Origin: Harmothoe impar
Lineage: Eukaryota; Annelida; Polychaeta; Phyllodocida; Polynoidae
Length of the DNA stretch: 64,000 bases
NCBI GenBank assembly: GCA_947462335.1
Contig: OX381709.1
Span: 70,858,609-70,922,608 of the forward strand
Reading direction: 5' to 3'
The position numbers were made by a program, and so were the translations under genes. This document shows positions 23,108 to 34,190 of the stretch, in pieces. Position 1 is the stretch's first letter. Every line of letters starts with the position of its first letter. The notes under the pieces were generated by a model. That model did not search any database. It saw only the letters and a list, made by a program, of their open reading frames with translations, and was not told the origin of the DNA.

Positions 23108-23229
23108 CGAGTCAGCTAGTTGTGGCCTTCGTGGTGTCCTACAACATCATGTTCGGCATGGCCTTCCTGGTCGGCACCTTCTCCGTCTTCCTCATCAAGG
23201 AGCGCCAGGTCAAGTCCAAGCACATTCAG
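23108..23229 (+). CDS. ABCA3: ABCA3-like copy A exon 16 (TMD2 helix)
   Basis: ASQLVVAFVVSYNIMFGMAF, then VGTFSVFLIKERQVKSKHIQ. The 'ER.VK.KH.Q' motif after the helix is the TMD2 coupling region of ABCA proteins. Phase 1 in, phase 0 out. Confidence 0.94.
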
Positions 23230-24220
23230 GTAGGGACCGCTTAGCTCTTTAAAGTTGCTATATCAGATATTCTAGATCCTAGCTAAAGGTGTTAAAAAAA
23301 ACGTAAAGATCATTGTGTGAGAAATGGGGGACAGCCAAGTCAGGGGCAGTAACCGCCTAGAGAGGAAGTCTTACGGGTGCCAGCCACATTTTTACATTGT
23401 GTTTCTAATGGGGAGAATAAACCCATGCACAATTTTATTCCACCGATTAGCATCGATGTAATTGGTAGGAAGGGAAGTGTGGTCTTGACTAACATCCTTG
23501 ATCACTTTCAAGATTTAATCTTGAGTCCTACTCATCGGGTATACCCACTTTAGTAACCGTATAGTGCTTTAATGCATGAAGGCCTTTATCATCATGATGC
23601 ATGAAAGAAGGCCCTGTAAATGGCTAGGTAGTGGTGGATTCAAGTATCATGCAGAGCCTTTCAGTTTGATACACTTACCGGTATATTCCTTTTGGAATAC
23701 AAACAAATGAATAAGTGGGAATACTTCTTGGAACAATACCCAGCGCAAAAACTTCATCAAAACGAGTTACTCGCCAGGGCTGCATTTAGGCATCATGACG
23801 ACAACGGTCATAATGCTTTAAAGCACTCTGCGGTATTTACATGTTATATATACATGTACTACTCAGAAGTTAAGTGGGGTGGATATTCTTCCATGGATAA
23901 TGTCTCAGACTCAGTAAGTAGATGAGTTCATACCACAGGTGGCTGGGAGAACAAAAATAGAAACTGCCCGTCTGTATGACAGCTAAAAACCAATCAGAAA
24001 TCAATCATGGGATATAAGTCAGATATGGGTGCGTATGAGCAGCTGCGTTACAAGTGTTTTTAAGACTCACTGTTTTACCCATTGGGCAATTATCCTCGTC
24101 TTGCGTCTTGGGCAATGACACTGTCATTGGCTCATAACTCATATACAGTGACTCACTTGTACCGTATCTACTACATGCATAATGTCTAAGACTCTGTCAG
24201 TAAACAAGTGTGTTTTACAG
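23230..24220. other. intron 16, first part: GCATGA-type repeat pieces
   Basis: 23565-23830 holds fragments of the TGATGCATGA palindromic repeat. Otherwise no feature. Confidence 0.55.
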
Positions 24221-25251
24221 TACGTGAGTGGCGTCCACTCTAGCGCCTGTTGGGTGTCCAGCTTCAGTAACTAAATGAGCGTGTTTTACAGTAACTAAAT
24301 GAGCATGTTTTACAGTAACTAAATGAGCGTGTTTTACAGTAACTAAATGAGCGTGTTTTACAGTAACTAAATGAGTGTGTTTTACAGTAACTAAATGAGT
24401 GTGTTTTACAGTAACTAAATGAGCGTGTTTTACAGTAACTAAATGAGCGTGTTTTACAGTTACTAAATGAGTGTGTTTTACAGTAGCTAAATGAGCGTGT
24501 TTTACAGTAACTAAATGAGTGTGTTTTACAGTAACTAAATGAGCGTGTTTTCCAGTAACTAAATGCGTGTGTTTTACAGTAACTAAATGAGTGTGTTTTA
24601 CAGTAACTAAATGAGTGTGTTTTACAGTAACTAAATGAGCGTGTTTTACAGTTACTAAATGAGCGTGTTTTACTGTAACTAAATGAGTGTGTTTTACAGT
24701 AACTAAATGAGTGTGTTTTACAGTAACTAAATGAGTGTGTTTTACAGTAACTAAATGAGTGTGTTTTACAGTAACTAAATGAGTGTGTTTTACAATAACT
24801 AAATGAGTGTGTTTTACAGTAACTAAATGAGTGTGTTTTACAGTAACTAAATGAGTGTGTCTTACAGTAACTAAATGAGTGTGTTTTACAGTAACTAAAT
24901 AAGCGTGTTTTACAGTAACTAAATGAGTGTGTTTTACAGTAACTAAATGAGTGTGTTTTACAGTAACTAAATGAGTGTGTTTTACAGTAACTAAATGAGT
25001 GTGTTTTACAGTAACTAAATGAGTGTGTTTTACAGTAACTAAATGAGTGTGTTTTACAATAACTAAATGAGTGTGTTTTACAGTAACTAAATGAGTGTGT
25101 TTCACAGTAACTAAATGAGCGTGTTTTACAGTAACTAAATGCGTGTGTTTTACAATAACTAAATGAGTGTGTTTTACAGTAACTAAATGAGTGTGTTTCA
25201 CAGTAACTAAATGAGCGTGTTTTACAGTAACTAAATGAGTGTGTTTTACAG
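24221..25251 (+). repeat. decoy exon 17 start followed by about 41 x 24-bp splice-acceptor minisatellite
   Basis: 24221-24267 repeats the first about 47 bases of exon 17 after a TTTTACAG acceptor. It is followed by about 41 copies of GTGTTTTACAGTAACTAAAT plus GAGT. Each unit contains TTTTACAG|TA, identical to the true acceptor at 25251/25252. The 328-codon frame on the minus strand is only this repeat read through. Confidence 0.95.
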
Positions 25252-25394
25252 TACGTGAGCGGCGTCCACTCCAGTACCTACTGGGTGTCCACCTTTGCCT
25301 GGGACTTCCTTAACTACCTATTGCCGGCCAGTTCCCTGCTGCTCGTCTTCCTCGCCTTCCAGGTCGACGCCTACATCAGCGGCAACAACCTGGC
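25252..25394 (+). CDS. ABCA3: ABCA3-like copy A exon 17 (TMD2 helices)
   Basis: YVSGVHSSTYWVSTFAWDFL, then a hydrophobic stretch and FQVDAYISGNNLA. Start follows the last ACAG of the minisatellite. Phase 0 in, phase 2 out. Confidence 0.94.
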
Positions 25395-26991
25395 GTAAGT
25401 ACAATATTAAAGCTGAAGGAATGTGTTTGTTGTTATTTTAAAAAGTTGTCGAAAAGAATGCATAGTGCATGCAATAATCCTTAAACTTGTTTGAGGGTCT
25501 TCGAGGGTATATCAACTCAGAGTCACGGTATGATGTTTAGCTGCATCCCTTGTAAGTTACCGGCCATGGTTATACATCACGACGGCATCAGAGCACATGC
25601 ACAATGCAGCCATTAAGAGTTTAATGCGCTATGGGTTTGTCATTATGACAGGGGTAGACACTAACTTTTTCAGGCATGGGCCACCCGGGCCCGTAGCCTC
25701 AGAAATCTACATGAATGAAACATGAATGAATGTATCATGCCAACCCTACGGGATTGATACAATTCCAAAGGGTGAGCATAATGCATGGATGGAGCCCAGG
25801 CGAGTAATTTATACTTAAAATCACAACGCAATTATGTCACTATAGTCAAATGCAGACTGGTTTGCATAACCTTTGTACTGATGATATATACCAAGTAACA
25901 TGAGTACTATACAACACAATTAATTAAAGTGATATGTGTTCATGATGGTGCCACGTATATATTACTGACAAATCATGTATATTTGTATCTGATTCCATAT
26001 CTCCAGTGACGACTGGTTGGAATTATACCATTCTCCTTAATGAACTGTTTTGATGACCGTAACCGTATTTGGGAGTAACGCTTAGTGAAATAGATACTCT
26101 AATTAATTGCGTTCTCACAATCTTAGCACAAGGGATGACCTAAATCACACACATTTCTTCAATAAAGACAATGCTCTCTTTGCATCGTCTCTTCTGCAAA
26201 GGTAGCATTTGTTGCATCCTACCAGTTGAGATTGACTGGGAAAAAATACCGATATGAGAAAAAATGGGGCAGGGTGATTTATTTTCCAAAATGGTTGGAC
26301 TAAACCTGAAACACAAAGAAATTTCTCCTAGGCCTTGAAGCTCAAATCAAAAGTTAATTTAGTAGCCAAGCTACAACATGTTGTTGGTCTGAGAGAAACT
26401 TAAGGCTCTATCAGGTTTCACCTTAATGTCCAAGTTTGACAACCTGTCTCCCTGGTGTGCCAGACAGGCTATTTGAGTGGCTGCTGGGGCTCACACCTGT
26501 AGGGCTGCTGGCCGACACCTGAGCCGCTGCCACCTGTAGCATCTGTGAGACCTTACATTTACAACGCATTGGGGTCGTTACTGCTTGGCCAGCTTGATAC
26601 ATTAAAGGGGCATTCTCACCACTCGCACCTAACCACATAGTAGACTAGAACAGTACCGGAATTTTGAGTAGGATGGGCTCGCTGAGAATGCCACTTTAAG
26701 CTAAGAGCGATCAGATATCTATAGTTGTATTCATTCTGTCAACTGTCGTATTGGGAAGAGCCTAATCTGCAGCCACACAATGATAAATCAAAGTTCAACA
26801 TACTAGTCTCAAGTTTAGACTTTCTATGAAACTGTGTGTGCATCATTGATCGCGTCACAGTTTCCAGTTATAAATAGCAAGGGGTTATATTATTGCAACT
26901 ATACATCCTCCTAATATCCCTGCTGTGCCTCATTCTAGATGTATTCCTGATGTATCATTTTAGTTATATCTTGCTGCTTCCTTCCTTCCAG
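25395..26991. other. intron 17: no gene seen
   Basis: GCATGA-type repeat fragments at 25545-25790, otherwise AT-rich intron. No ORF with similarity I recognise. Confidence 0.6.
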
Positions 26992-27116
26992 CTACATCTT
27001 CCTGATCTTCTTGCTGTATGGCTGGGCAGTGCTGCCCTTCATCTACCTGTTGTCTCACCTGTTCACCGTGCCCTCCACGGGCTACGTATGGATTACCGTC
27101 CTCAACATATTCACAG
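26992..27116 (+). CDS. ABCA3: ABCA3-like copy A exon 18 (TMD2 helices)
   Basis: YIFLIFLLYGWAVLPFIYLL, then SHLFTVPSTGYVWITVLNIF and TG. The LYGWA-PF-YL motif is diagnostic of ABCA TMD2. Phase 2 in, phase 1 out. Confidence 0.95.
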
Positions 27117-28117
27117 GTGAGTTCTAACATAACACAGGTGGCTTGAGCCATTAGCACTTTAAGGACCACATAGTGTGTTAATGTGTTATGTACTTTGTCG
27201 TCATAATGCATGAGGTCTACTTACCAGGTCATCATTGATGCTTGAATGAGACAATGGCGGGTTAGTCACCAGGACTACATTCAAACATCACGGTGACAGC
27301 GGGAATACTGTATTTAAGCACAATATGTCATTAAAGGCCTAAGGACTACCCATGATAGATGCTTGAAGGGTTCGTGTTCATTAGTCGTCACGATACACCA
27401 AAACAGTGCTGGCAAGTAACCCAAGTGATGCGTGAATGCCACATTGACAAGCTCCTCAGCAGGCCTGCATTCATGCATCATAATGGCAAAGGGAGCCTGC
27501 TATGGGGATTGCTAATGGTATATATTTCTAAAAACTTACATTATAAATAGCAGCAAAACCATTTCATGAGACACCAGAAATATTCTTTCAATGATGTTAC
27601 TACAGATTACGATGCATAACTTCCTCTCCTATCGATAACAACATGTAAATACCGTATAAGATACTGATACATACTGGGGGGGGGGGGGGAGGGATTCTAG
27701 TCTTCTAGAACGTTTACCTGTTTGGTTATAAGGTCTCGAGACATATTTCACATTCATTCAAAACTGGTCTACATAAATCAGTTGACATGATGATGATGTA
27801 TCAGATTCCATCCCTTCGGGCTGTCAACATTTGTGTGGATTGTCATCTGATACTCCCAATGTTATTTTCTGTGAGACAGCAGGTAATAGAATGTACGACT
27901 TCATCTTCAACGGTCTTTCTGCAAATGAAGAAATGAGAGTTTAAAGTGAAATCGATTTTTTGTTGTTCACAGATTTTTGTATGAGCTGCCATCCGTGCAT
28001 TTTCCTCAAACAGATCACAAGTCATGGATAGATCAGCTGTATACACATTGTATTAGTCCCTATTGTTAGAAGCATAGCTGTATTCATCTCCAGAAAAAGA
28101 TGTACAGCATAACCAAA
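27117..28117. other. intron 18, first part: no gene seen
   Basis: GCATGA-type repeat pieces (27180-27480) and a G-run at 27677; nothing else supported. Confidence 0.55.
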
Positions 28118-28321
28118 CCACCCTCTCCCCTAACGCAGGTAAAGAATCACCAAACTACCCTCTCCCGACATCAGGTATAGAATTAACCAAATCACCCTCT
28201 CCCCTACTTCAAATATAAGCTACCAAACCACCGTCTTCCCCATTTTAAGTATAAACTACCAAACCACCCTCTCCCCTACTTTAATCAGAGAATTAACCAA
28301 ACCACCCTGTCCCTACCTCAG
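28118..28321 (+). repeat. reiterated exon 19 acceptor region (about 48-bp units)
   Basis: Four to five diverged copies of AACCAAACCACCCTCTCCCC followed by TA...CAG|GTAnAG. The last copy is the true polypyrimidine tract and acceptor of exon 19 (CTACCTCAG|GTACAG). Copies near 28138 and 28173 keep an intact CAG|GTA. Confidence 0.8.
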
Positions 28322-28555
28322 GTACAGCGGCCGTGCTAGCTATCCTCATCCTGAGCATCCCCCAGCTGGGGACGGAAGACGTGGCTGTGGTCCTTAAGTG
28401 GGTGTTCTATGCGCTTCTACCCAACTTCGCCTTCGGCAACTCGCTGCAAGACTTCTTCATCAACTACGAGTCGAAGCGCTCCTGCACCAAGGACGGCATC
28501 CAGGATCTGTGTGAACTCATCAAGTGGGCCAACAGGACCAATGGCTGCTGCCCTG
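28322..28555 (+). CDS. ABCA3: ABCA3-like copy A exon 19 (TMD2 helices)
   Basis: GTAAVLAILILSIPQLGTED, then a helix with ALLPNFAFGNSLQDFFINYE and CELIKWANRTNGCCP. The LPN-G.-L motif is typical of the last TMD2 helices. NRT is a potential glycosylation site. Phase 1 in and out. Confidence 0.94.
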
Positions 28556-28998
28556 GTTAGTTCCTGTTATTACTCATTCAATTCAATTTGACAGGTTTTT
28601 ATTCTTCACATCTCAAGTATATGTACTCACGTTTACTTGTTCTCATTGAATACCAGGAGAGATAGATATCAATTTCTTATAATCATATGAAAATCAGCAC
28701 CTCCATTCTAAGATAAATAGATGACAGTAAATACAACTGAGGAATAAATATAAGAGGGGCTCGAACTCAACCCTCAGATTTTAATAAAGCCATGCTTGTA
28801 ACCAAAGGTGCTAACCAGGCAAACAATACCCGTTGATGTAAATAGCCCATTCCATAGTTTCCGATGCAATTTTGATACCCAAGTTATGAGGAGGTCTACA
28901 GGATTCTTTGAAAGTGCCATCTCATATGTCAAAACACTGTTATTTTCTATGTAAGGAAGCATGGGGTTCCTATACAAACACTACCTTTGGTACTCCAG
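28556..28998. other. intron 19: nothing seen
   Basis: AT-rich intron; no ORF or repeat supported. Confidence 0.6.
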
Positions 28999-29183
28999 GT
29001 GCGTGTGGTGACAACTGCATCGTGTGGCAGGACAATGCGCTGTCCATGGAGGCGCCGGGTATCGGCCGGGCCTGCGTCTTCCTGGCCATGCACGGCTTCG
29101 TCTTCATGGCGGCCATCTTCATTATGGAGTCGGGTGCCGTGAGTCGCATCTGGCAGCGGGTCGTGGAGGGCTCCAACAAACAG
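28999..29183 (+). CDS. ABCA3: ABCA3-like copy A exon 20 (last TMD2 helix)
   Basis: ACGDNCIVWQDNALSMEAPG, then IGRACVFLAMHGFVFMAAIF and IMESGAVSRIWQRV. 'PGIGR' followed by the final helix matches the ABCA plan. Phase 1 in, phase 0 out. Confidence 0.94.
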
Positions 29184-29738
29184 GTACGTACAGACAGGTT
29201 AAAGTAATGGTTGGTAACCGTGTAACTTGTAAGGGCTGCATCACTTTAAAGTTGTGAATGCAGCCCTAGTGAGGAACTCACCAGTGCTGCATTCAAGCAT
29301 TCTCCTGACCCTGTGGGGATGACATATACTCCTGAAGGTTTGGCACGATACATGAATACAATCCTGGTGAGTAGACTCAACGAAGCTGCATTATGCGATC
29401 ACTAATGGTTGACCCTTCAAGGGCAGTGTAGTACTTTATAGCACATTCATCGCATTGATGCAGTACAACTGTTGAAACGGATAGAAGTAATACACCGTAA
29501 ATAGGGAGACCAAAATCAATTCCGTTCATACTGTAAAGACAACAGTAGATTCTACTTCCCATGTACACTGATACTTAAGTATTTATGTATTTAAAATGCA
29601 GTAGAGTCTACTGCTTAGCTACATTTAATTCTAACAGTGTAGGTCAAATGACTCAGTCCTTGTGCTGCAATATAGTTTTCTTTCTGGCAATAAATGACTT
29701 GTCCCTAATTTAATATTAACACTCTATGTGCCACACAG
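29184..29738. other. intron 20: GCATGA-type repeat piece only
   Basis: 29245-29355 carries a palindromic repeat fragment (ATGCAGCCCTAGTGAGGAAC...CTGCATTCAAGCAT). No gene seen. Confidence 0.55.
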
Positions 29739-29925
29739 GAGGGCGGTGACACCCAGGAGGACGCGGGGCCCGTGGAGGCACAGGTTGGTGCGGACGGGGC
29801 CCTGCATGCCCGCCTGGAGGAGGACACTGACGTCAAGGCTGAGCGGACTCGCATCGCACAAAGCCCCCTGGAGACCCTGGTAGCCTCCGACGCTCTGGTG
29901 TTGTCAGAGATCAAGAAATATTACG
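29739..29925 (+). CDS. ABCA3: ABCA3-like copy A exon 21 (linker to NBD2)
   Basis: EGGDTQEDAGPVEAQVGAD to LVASDALVLSEIKKYY. Acidic linker with the 'DVKAERTRI' segment (family: D..ERTRI) that precedes NBD2. Phase 0 in, phase 1 out. Confidence 0.92.
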
Positions 29926-30160
29926 GTAAAATCCTTGTTTTATAAATACACTTGCGTCCCTTGACTGTGAACACTGGGATATTAACCAACTGATACCCTA
30001 TCCCTATTCCAAAGGAGCCATCCTTCAATGACCCTTTCTATTAAGGCAGTCTTGGCTCAATGACTCTCTTTACACTTATATCTGGTTATTGTTCCTAGAT
30101 GACCTTTCTGAAGAAGATTTGGGTATGACTTGACCTCAGTTTGCGACTGAAGTCATAAAA

Positions 30161-30280
30161 GGTAGTCATTTTGGAGGCGAGACCAGGGCTCTTAGGGGAG
30201 TCACATAACTCCCTCAAGAGAATCAGAAAAGAGAGTAATTCTTGAGACAGGCTGGGACTCCCTTTCGGCGGTTTCTTTTC
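30161..30280. mobile_element. short relative of the foldback MITE at 22687
   Basis: GGTAGTCATTTTGGAGGCGA...GACTCCCTTT...GGTTTCTTTT with GGGGAGTCACATAACTCCCT inside. Matches 22687-22900 imperfectly. Confidence 0.55.
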
Positions 30281-30314
30281 CTTGTGTATTCATAGTCCAT
30301 GTTCATGTATTCAG

Positions 30315-30354
30315 GTAACTTCTTGATGGTAGACCGGCTGTCGGTCGGAGTGCC
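30315..30354 (+). repeat. partial duplicate of exon 22 start (decoy acceptor)
   Basis: TATTCAG|GTAACTTCTTGATGG continues for about 40 bases nearly identical to the start of exon 22 at 30385, then returns to intron (CAGTACTTATAG). Spacing to the true exon is 70 bp. Confidence 0.88.
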
Positions 30355-30384
30355 TCAGTACTTATAGTTCATGTTTGTATTCAG

Positions 30385-30563
30385 GTAACTTCTTGGCGGT
30401 GGACCGGCTGTCGGTCGGGGTGCCGCATGGGGAGTGTTTCGGGTTGCTGGGAGTGAATGGCGCCGGGAAGACAACCACCTTCAAGATGATGACGGGTGAC
30501 CACACTGTGTCTGCAGGAGACGCCTTCCTGGAGGGATTCAGCGTCAAGAGGAACATCAAAGAG
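30385..30563 (+). CDS. ABCA3: ABCA3-like copy A exon 22 (NBD2 Walker A)
   Basis: [20 protein letters not shown], then [17 protein letters not shown]: the second P-loop. Ends SVKRNIKE, phase 0. Confidence 0.96.
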
Positions 30564-31252
30564 GTAGGCGGCGTCAACCCTGACTGCCTTAAAGTCCTCT
30601 TGATGCATGCATGCAGCCCAGGCGTGTAAATCACCAGCGCTGCATGTATGCATTATGCCGACCTTGCAGGTAATTACACATGATTGATACGATGCATGAA
30701 TACCAGGGCAACATCAAAGAATCATAAAGACAAAAGGGTTACACTGATATTCTGTAGCTCCCTATACGACAATCTCTCAGTCACTATAGCCTAACCAAGT
30801 TAGTCAATTTTCGGCTCCCTATACGACCAACCTAGGTAAGTTGATAGTGTCAGGTTGGTCAGTACTGTTTTTTAGCTCCTAAATTAACATCATTGAGGGG
30901 AATCAGAATGGGTTTGACCACAGACTTGTATTCAATATGTCTCTGTCTTGACTAAGTGTTGTTCTCATGCTGAGTTTGAGTTAATAGCTTATGACTAGAC
31001 AATGAAAAATCAACATTGACCCATTTTTTTTTACGTTTACCTAGTGCAGCTTAACAGTATAGGTAAACATTTTCTTGCTTATGGAAAGAGAGAAATAGGA
31101 ACCTAGGTTACTATCCTTGGTGGCAATTATAAAGAATTGCGACAAGGAAGTAATAGAAATAAGTAAATCCCGGTTTGTCGAGGAGAGTATATAAGGGGCG
31201 GACGAAGACTTCCACTTTTTTTAATCATGTGATAATTGAACCTGCATTCTAG
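30564..31252. other. intron 22: nothing firm
   Basis: Starts with a GCATGA-type repeat fragment (30600-30700). CCTAACCAAGTTAGTCAATT at about 30790 resembles part of the 1.1 kb unit of intron 2 in inverse orientation. No gene seen. Confidence 0.5.
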
Positions 31253-31440
31253 GTGCAGCAGCGGCTGGGGTACTGCCCCCAGTTTGATGCGCTCATTGGG
31301 CAGATGACGGTGGAGGAGACACTCTTCATGTACGCCCGTCTGCGAGGGGTGGAGGAGTCCACCATAGCGGACGTGGTCGGACGGCTCATCACCTCCCTCC
31401 TCCTGGAGAACTACGCCACCAAGCAGGCAGGCGACCTCAG
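31253..31440 (+). CDS. ABCA3: ABCA3-like copy A exon 23 (NBD2 Q-loop)
   Basis: VQQRLGYCPQFDALIGQMTV, then EETLFMYARLRGVEESTIAD to KQAGDLS. Q-loop in CPQFDAL; the last two bases and exon 24 form the Ser of the signature. Phase 0 in, phase 2 out. Confidence 0.95.
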
Positions 31441-31563
31441 GTACGTCTTGCAGTGAGCTGTAATCAACCCTTTGACCGCACTAAGTCTTTGATCGATGTG
31501 GTACATGGTTCATTGAATTCAGCCCTGGCGACTCGCTAGTCTGCTCACCCAGCCTCGAGCTCT

Positions 31564-31662
31564 CCAGGCCCATTACAGCCGTCAGGCTGTAATGGGCCTG
31601 GACAATTTTGTATCTAATAACTGTAACCTAGTTAGAAAATGATCCAGGATCCTGGATCATTT
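31564..31662. repeat. two perfect short palindromes
   Basis: 31564-31580 and 31585-31601 form a perfect 17-bp stem with a 4-base loop (CCAGGCCCATTACAGCC). 31637-31662 is a perfect 26-bp palindrome centred on GATCCAGGATCCTGGATC. Confidence 0.8.
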
Positions 31663-31667
31663 CTTAA

Positions 31668-31960
31668 TGAGATAGCTCAACCACTGATTGGTTGGCCATG
31701 GTCACATGACCATGCATGAGGTTGTGCATGGCCTCATGGGTTCGAATCCCACCTTGGCAAAATGTAGGTTCGTTTTTTTACTTTTTGGGGGGGCCTTTTT
31801 GAAGCATAAATATCCCTATACTGGCATAGTAATAGTATCTAATACATATTTGGATAGGAAAAATAGTGTAATAGAGGTGCATTGTACAGATATAGAAATT
31901 ACTACCCGTTGTGCCATGGTGGGATTCGAACCCATGATGTCCAGATTGCTGGTATCCAGT
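31668..31960. mobile_element. two inverted tRNA-like (SINE) promoter remnants
   Basis: Plus strand: TAGCTCAACCACTGATTGG (A-box-like) then TCATGGGTTCGAATCCCACC (B-box) at about 31670-31755. Minus strand: the same B-box (GGGTTCGAATCCCACC) at about 31916-31935. Neither folds into a clear tRNA by eye, so tRNA-derived SINE heads in inverted arrangement are more likely than functional tRNA genes. Confidence 0.45.
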
Positions 31961-32293
31961 ATAAGTCAGTACATAAGTACTCTCCCAGACTGTACACATA
32001 CAGTCGGGGTCCGAGACTGCTGCTCACCAGGCCTGCACCATGCTGGCCCCTCAGGAGTGAATCAATACTAATATCTGATAAAGTGAGAGCCTGGAGAGAA
32101 ACTGTTTTAGTATGGTTTACATGATTGTAAAAGAAAGTATTATTTCCCTATACCGATCTCTGAGCGGCTGTCGGTTATCTCACACCAGAGATCCACAATG
32201 ATCAAGAGCTTCCATTGCCATCCTTAACAATGATGTAATTGAAAAGTAAATCCACAAATTGACTAACATATGACAATTTATTGCACCTTCTAG

Positions 32294-32464
32294 TGGAGGA
32301 AACAAGAGGAAGCTGAGTACCGCCATCGCTCTGGTCGGCGACCCTCCCATCGTCTTCCTTGACGAGCCCACCACTGGAATGGACCCTGTCGCCCGACGAC
32401 TGTTGTGGGATACATTGACCCAAGTCAGGGCCAGTGGGAGGACGTTAATTCTCACCTCACACAG
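32294..32464 (+). CDS. ABCA3: ABCA3-like copy A exon 24 (NBD2 signature, Walker B, H-loop)
   Basis: Begins [14 protein letters not shown] (signature), then [19 protein letters not shown] (Walker B, D-loop) and LILTSH (H-loop). Phase 2 in and out at CACAG|GTAAGT. The next exon should continue the H-loop (S.EE.E) but is not found before the gap. Confidence 0.95.
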
Positions 32465-32988
32465 GTAAGTGGTAGAAAAGATATGGTATTATTCATGTTC
32501 TCAATATTCTATTAAAGTATTGTATTTGGTCGGCATTGGGCTGTATTATAGTGTATAGAGTAATTCTGGCACGTTGTCGATACTGGTAGGCCATCAGGAA
32601 TCGAATTCCAGGTCACAACTTCCCACTCCAGTCTTTGCACGGACTACTCACACCTGCAACTCTCAATACAATATGTACTAGGCCAGAAACACATCCATAC
32701 ATCCATATACTGATATAGGGCAACGGTCAAGAGACAATCCTTCACCATGCCAGAAGCCTCCACTACATAGCCCCCCCCCCCCCCCACCCACTCCATGGTG
32801 TAACATTTTGGAATCTTCAGAAAACCATTTCTACCAGGCCTTTTAAATACTTGGTTCTTGAATGTCCCACCCTGTAAACAAAAAGGCTTTACAACGTTGC
32901 ATACGTTTCTCTATGGTTCCTTATCATGGCAAAACGCTATATAACATTGAAAACGTTATTTTGACGTTAAATAACGCATTTCTGTTAG
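32465..32988. other. intron after exon 24, cut by the gap: nothing seen
   Basis: Contains a C-run at 32769-32785. I find no exon with the C-terminal ABCA sequence. Confidence 0.6.
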
Positions 32989-33188
32989 NNNNNNNNNNNN
33001 NNNNNNNNNNNNNNNNNNNNNNNNNNNNNNNNNNNNNNNNNNNNNNNNNNNNNNNNNNNNNNNNNNNNNNNNNNNNNNNNNNNNNNNNNNNNNNNNNNNN
33101 NNNNNNNNNNNNNNNNNNNNNNNNNNNNNNNNNNNNNNNNNNNNNNNNNNNNNNNNNNNNNNNNNNNNNNNNNNNNNNNNNNNNNNNN
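32989..33188. other. assembly gap (200 N)
   Basis: Exactly 200 unknown bases, probably a placeholder of unknown real size. It joins the end of copy A to intron 1 of copy B. Confidence 0.99.
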
Positions 33189-33839
33189 ATGACATAATGA
33201 CAATAAATGTTGCTGTTTAGGCCGCTCCAGAAATAAATATTGTCTCTCAAAAGCTAAAATGTACGGGAAAATATAAACTTTTCGTAACACATTTCACAAT
33301 TTATTAGTTTACAGTTTGTTGATCAATGACAGTTTGGGAAATGTATGTTATTCCAAGCACACTGCATTACGGACGGTTTAATTACCGGTTTAAGCTTTAA
33401 TTTGCTACCAAATATGCCAATGTTTGTCCATGTTATTCACCAAATCATGATTTTTATGATGCGCACGGTGATGAGAGACCAGTTCATCTTGACTGACTTT
33501 AGCAACATTGCCATTATTATACATGGACTAACTTTCAATACATAGACAAATGCCAACGCCCATTGGTACTGTCTCTCATGTATTTCATGAGTGGGGGCTG
33601 GGGAAGTATCCCACGAAGCAGTATCCTACGGAGCCTCAGGCAAATGCCAATGTAGTTTGCATTTGTGTTTATTTTTTTATTTGAAGCCATTTAATGAAGG
33701 AAAGTCATTATTTCTTAGCCCATTGAATATGGCCACATTGTATTCAATGGGGGGCATTGAATACAGAGTTTCCTATAGTTAAGCATCGTAAATCTTGTAT
33801 TTCAAAAATATACAAAGCAGTATTTACTTGATGTTGCAG
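33189..33839. other. copy B intron 1, partial
   Basis: Aligns to 2157-3155 of copy A but lacks the foldback DNA of A (about 2490-3120), having different sequence of about 280 bp. No gene. Confidence 0.75.
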
Positions 33840-34013
33840 CTAACAGTGGGGCGGCGGCCGGCTGCATCCTCTACCTGGTCTCCTACATCCCCTACTTCTT
33901 CCTCCAGAGCCGCTACTCCTCCCTCTCCCAGGGCGCCAAGATGGCCGCCTGCCTCTTCAACAACGTGGCCATGGCCTTTGGCTGTCAGCAGATCGGCTTC
34001 TACGAATCTACAG
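33840..34013 (+). CDS. ABCA3: ABCA3-like copy B exon 2
   Basis: 174 bp, same protein as copy A exon 2 (ANSGAAAGCILYLVSY...). One synonymous change. Confidence 0.92.
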
Positions 34014-34190
34014 GTGAGAAACTGGGATAAGTAGCTAAACAGCCGGGCATCCTTTTCAATTCTGTAGATCATACATGATACATGATTTAATTAGTAACCG
34101 ACTTAGTGATGCTGTGTGCTAAGCAGCCAACTGCACAGACAATCTAAATGCCCCGGCCCTTGTATAGTCTGAAGTGGCTATCCCAGGTTA

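Larger units (their letters stand above)
1..32464 (+). other. ABCA3: ABCA3-like transporter gene, copy A (24 exons, both ends missing)
   Basis: Full-size ABCA-family ABC transporter, a membrane lipid exporter or floppase class (family knowledge). Twenty-four exons give about 1,366 residues. They hold the end of transmembrane domain 1, NBD1 (Walker A in exon 5, Q-loop exon 6, signature exon 7, Walker B and H-loop exon 8), a linker, transmembrane domain 2 with a large extracellular loop, and NBD2 (exons 22-24). The MKMMG and HWSAW block in exon 1 and PVNVDDDF in exon 3 are typical of ABCA3 rather than ABCA1. The first roughly 250 residues lie upstream of the window. The C-terminal exons after the NBD2 H-loop are absent before the N gap. 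Exon GC is clearly higher than in the introns. Whether it is the ABCA3 orthologue or a close paralogue needs a tree. Confidence 0.9.

Noticed and set aside
24215..25201. 328-codon repetitive frame on the minus strand (KHTHLVTV repeats)
   Set aside because: Direct read-through of the 24-bp intron minisatellite; no start context, no non-repeat domain.
31725..31760. Functional tRNA gene
   Set aside because: B-box is good but the acceptor and D stems do not pair by eye; a SINE remnant fits better.
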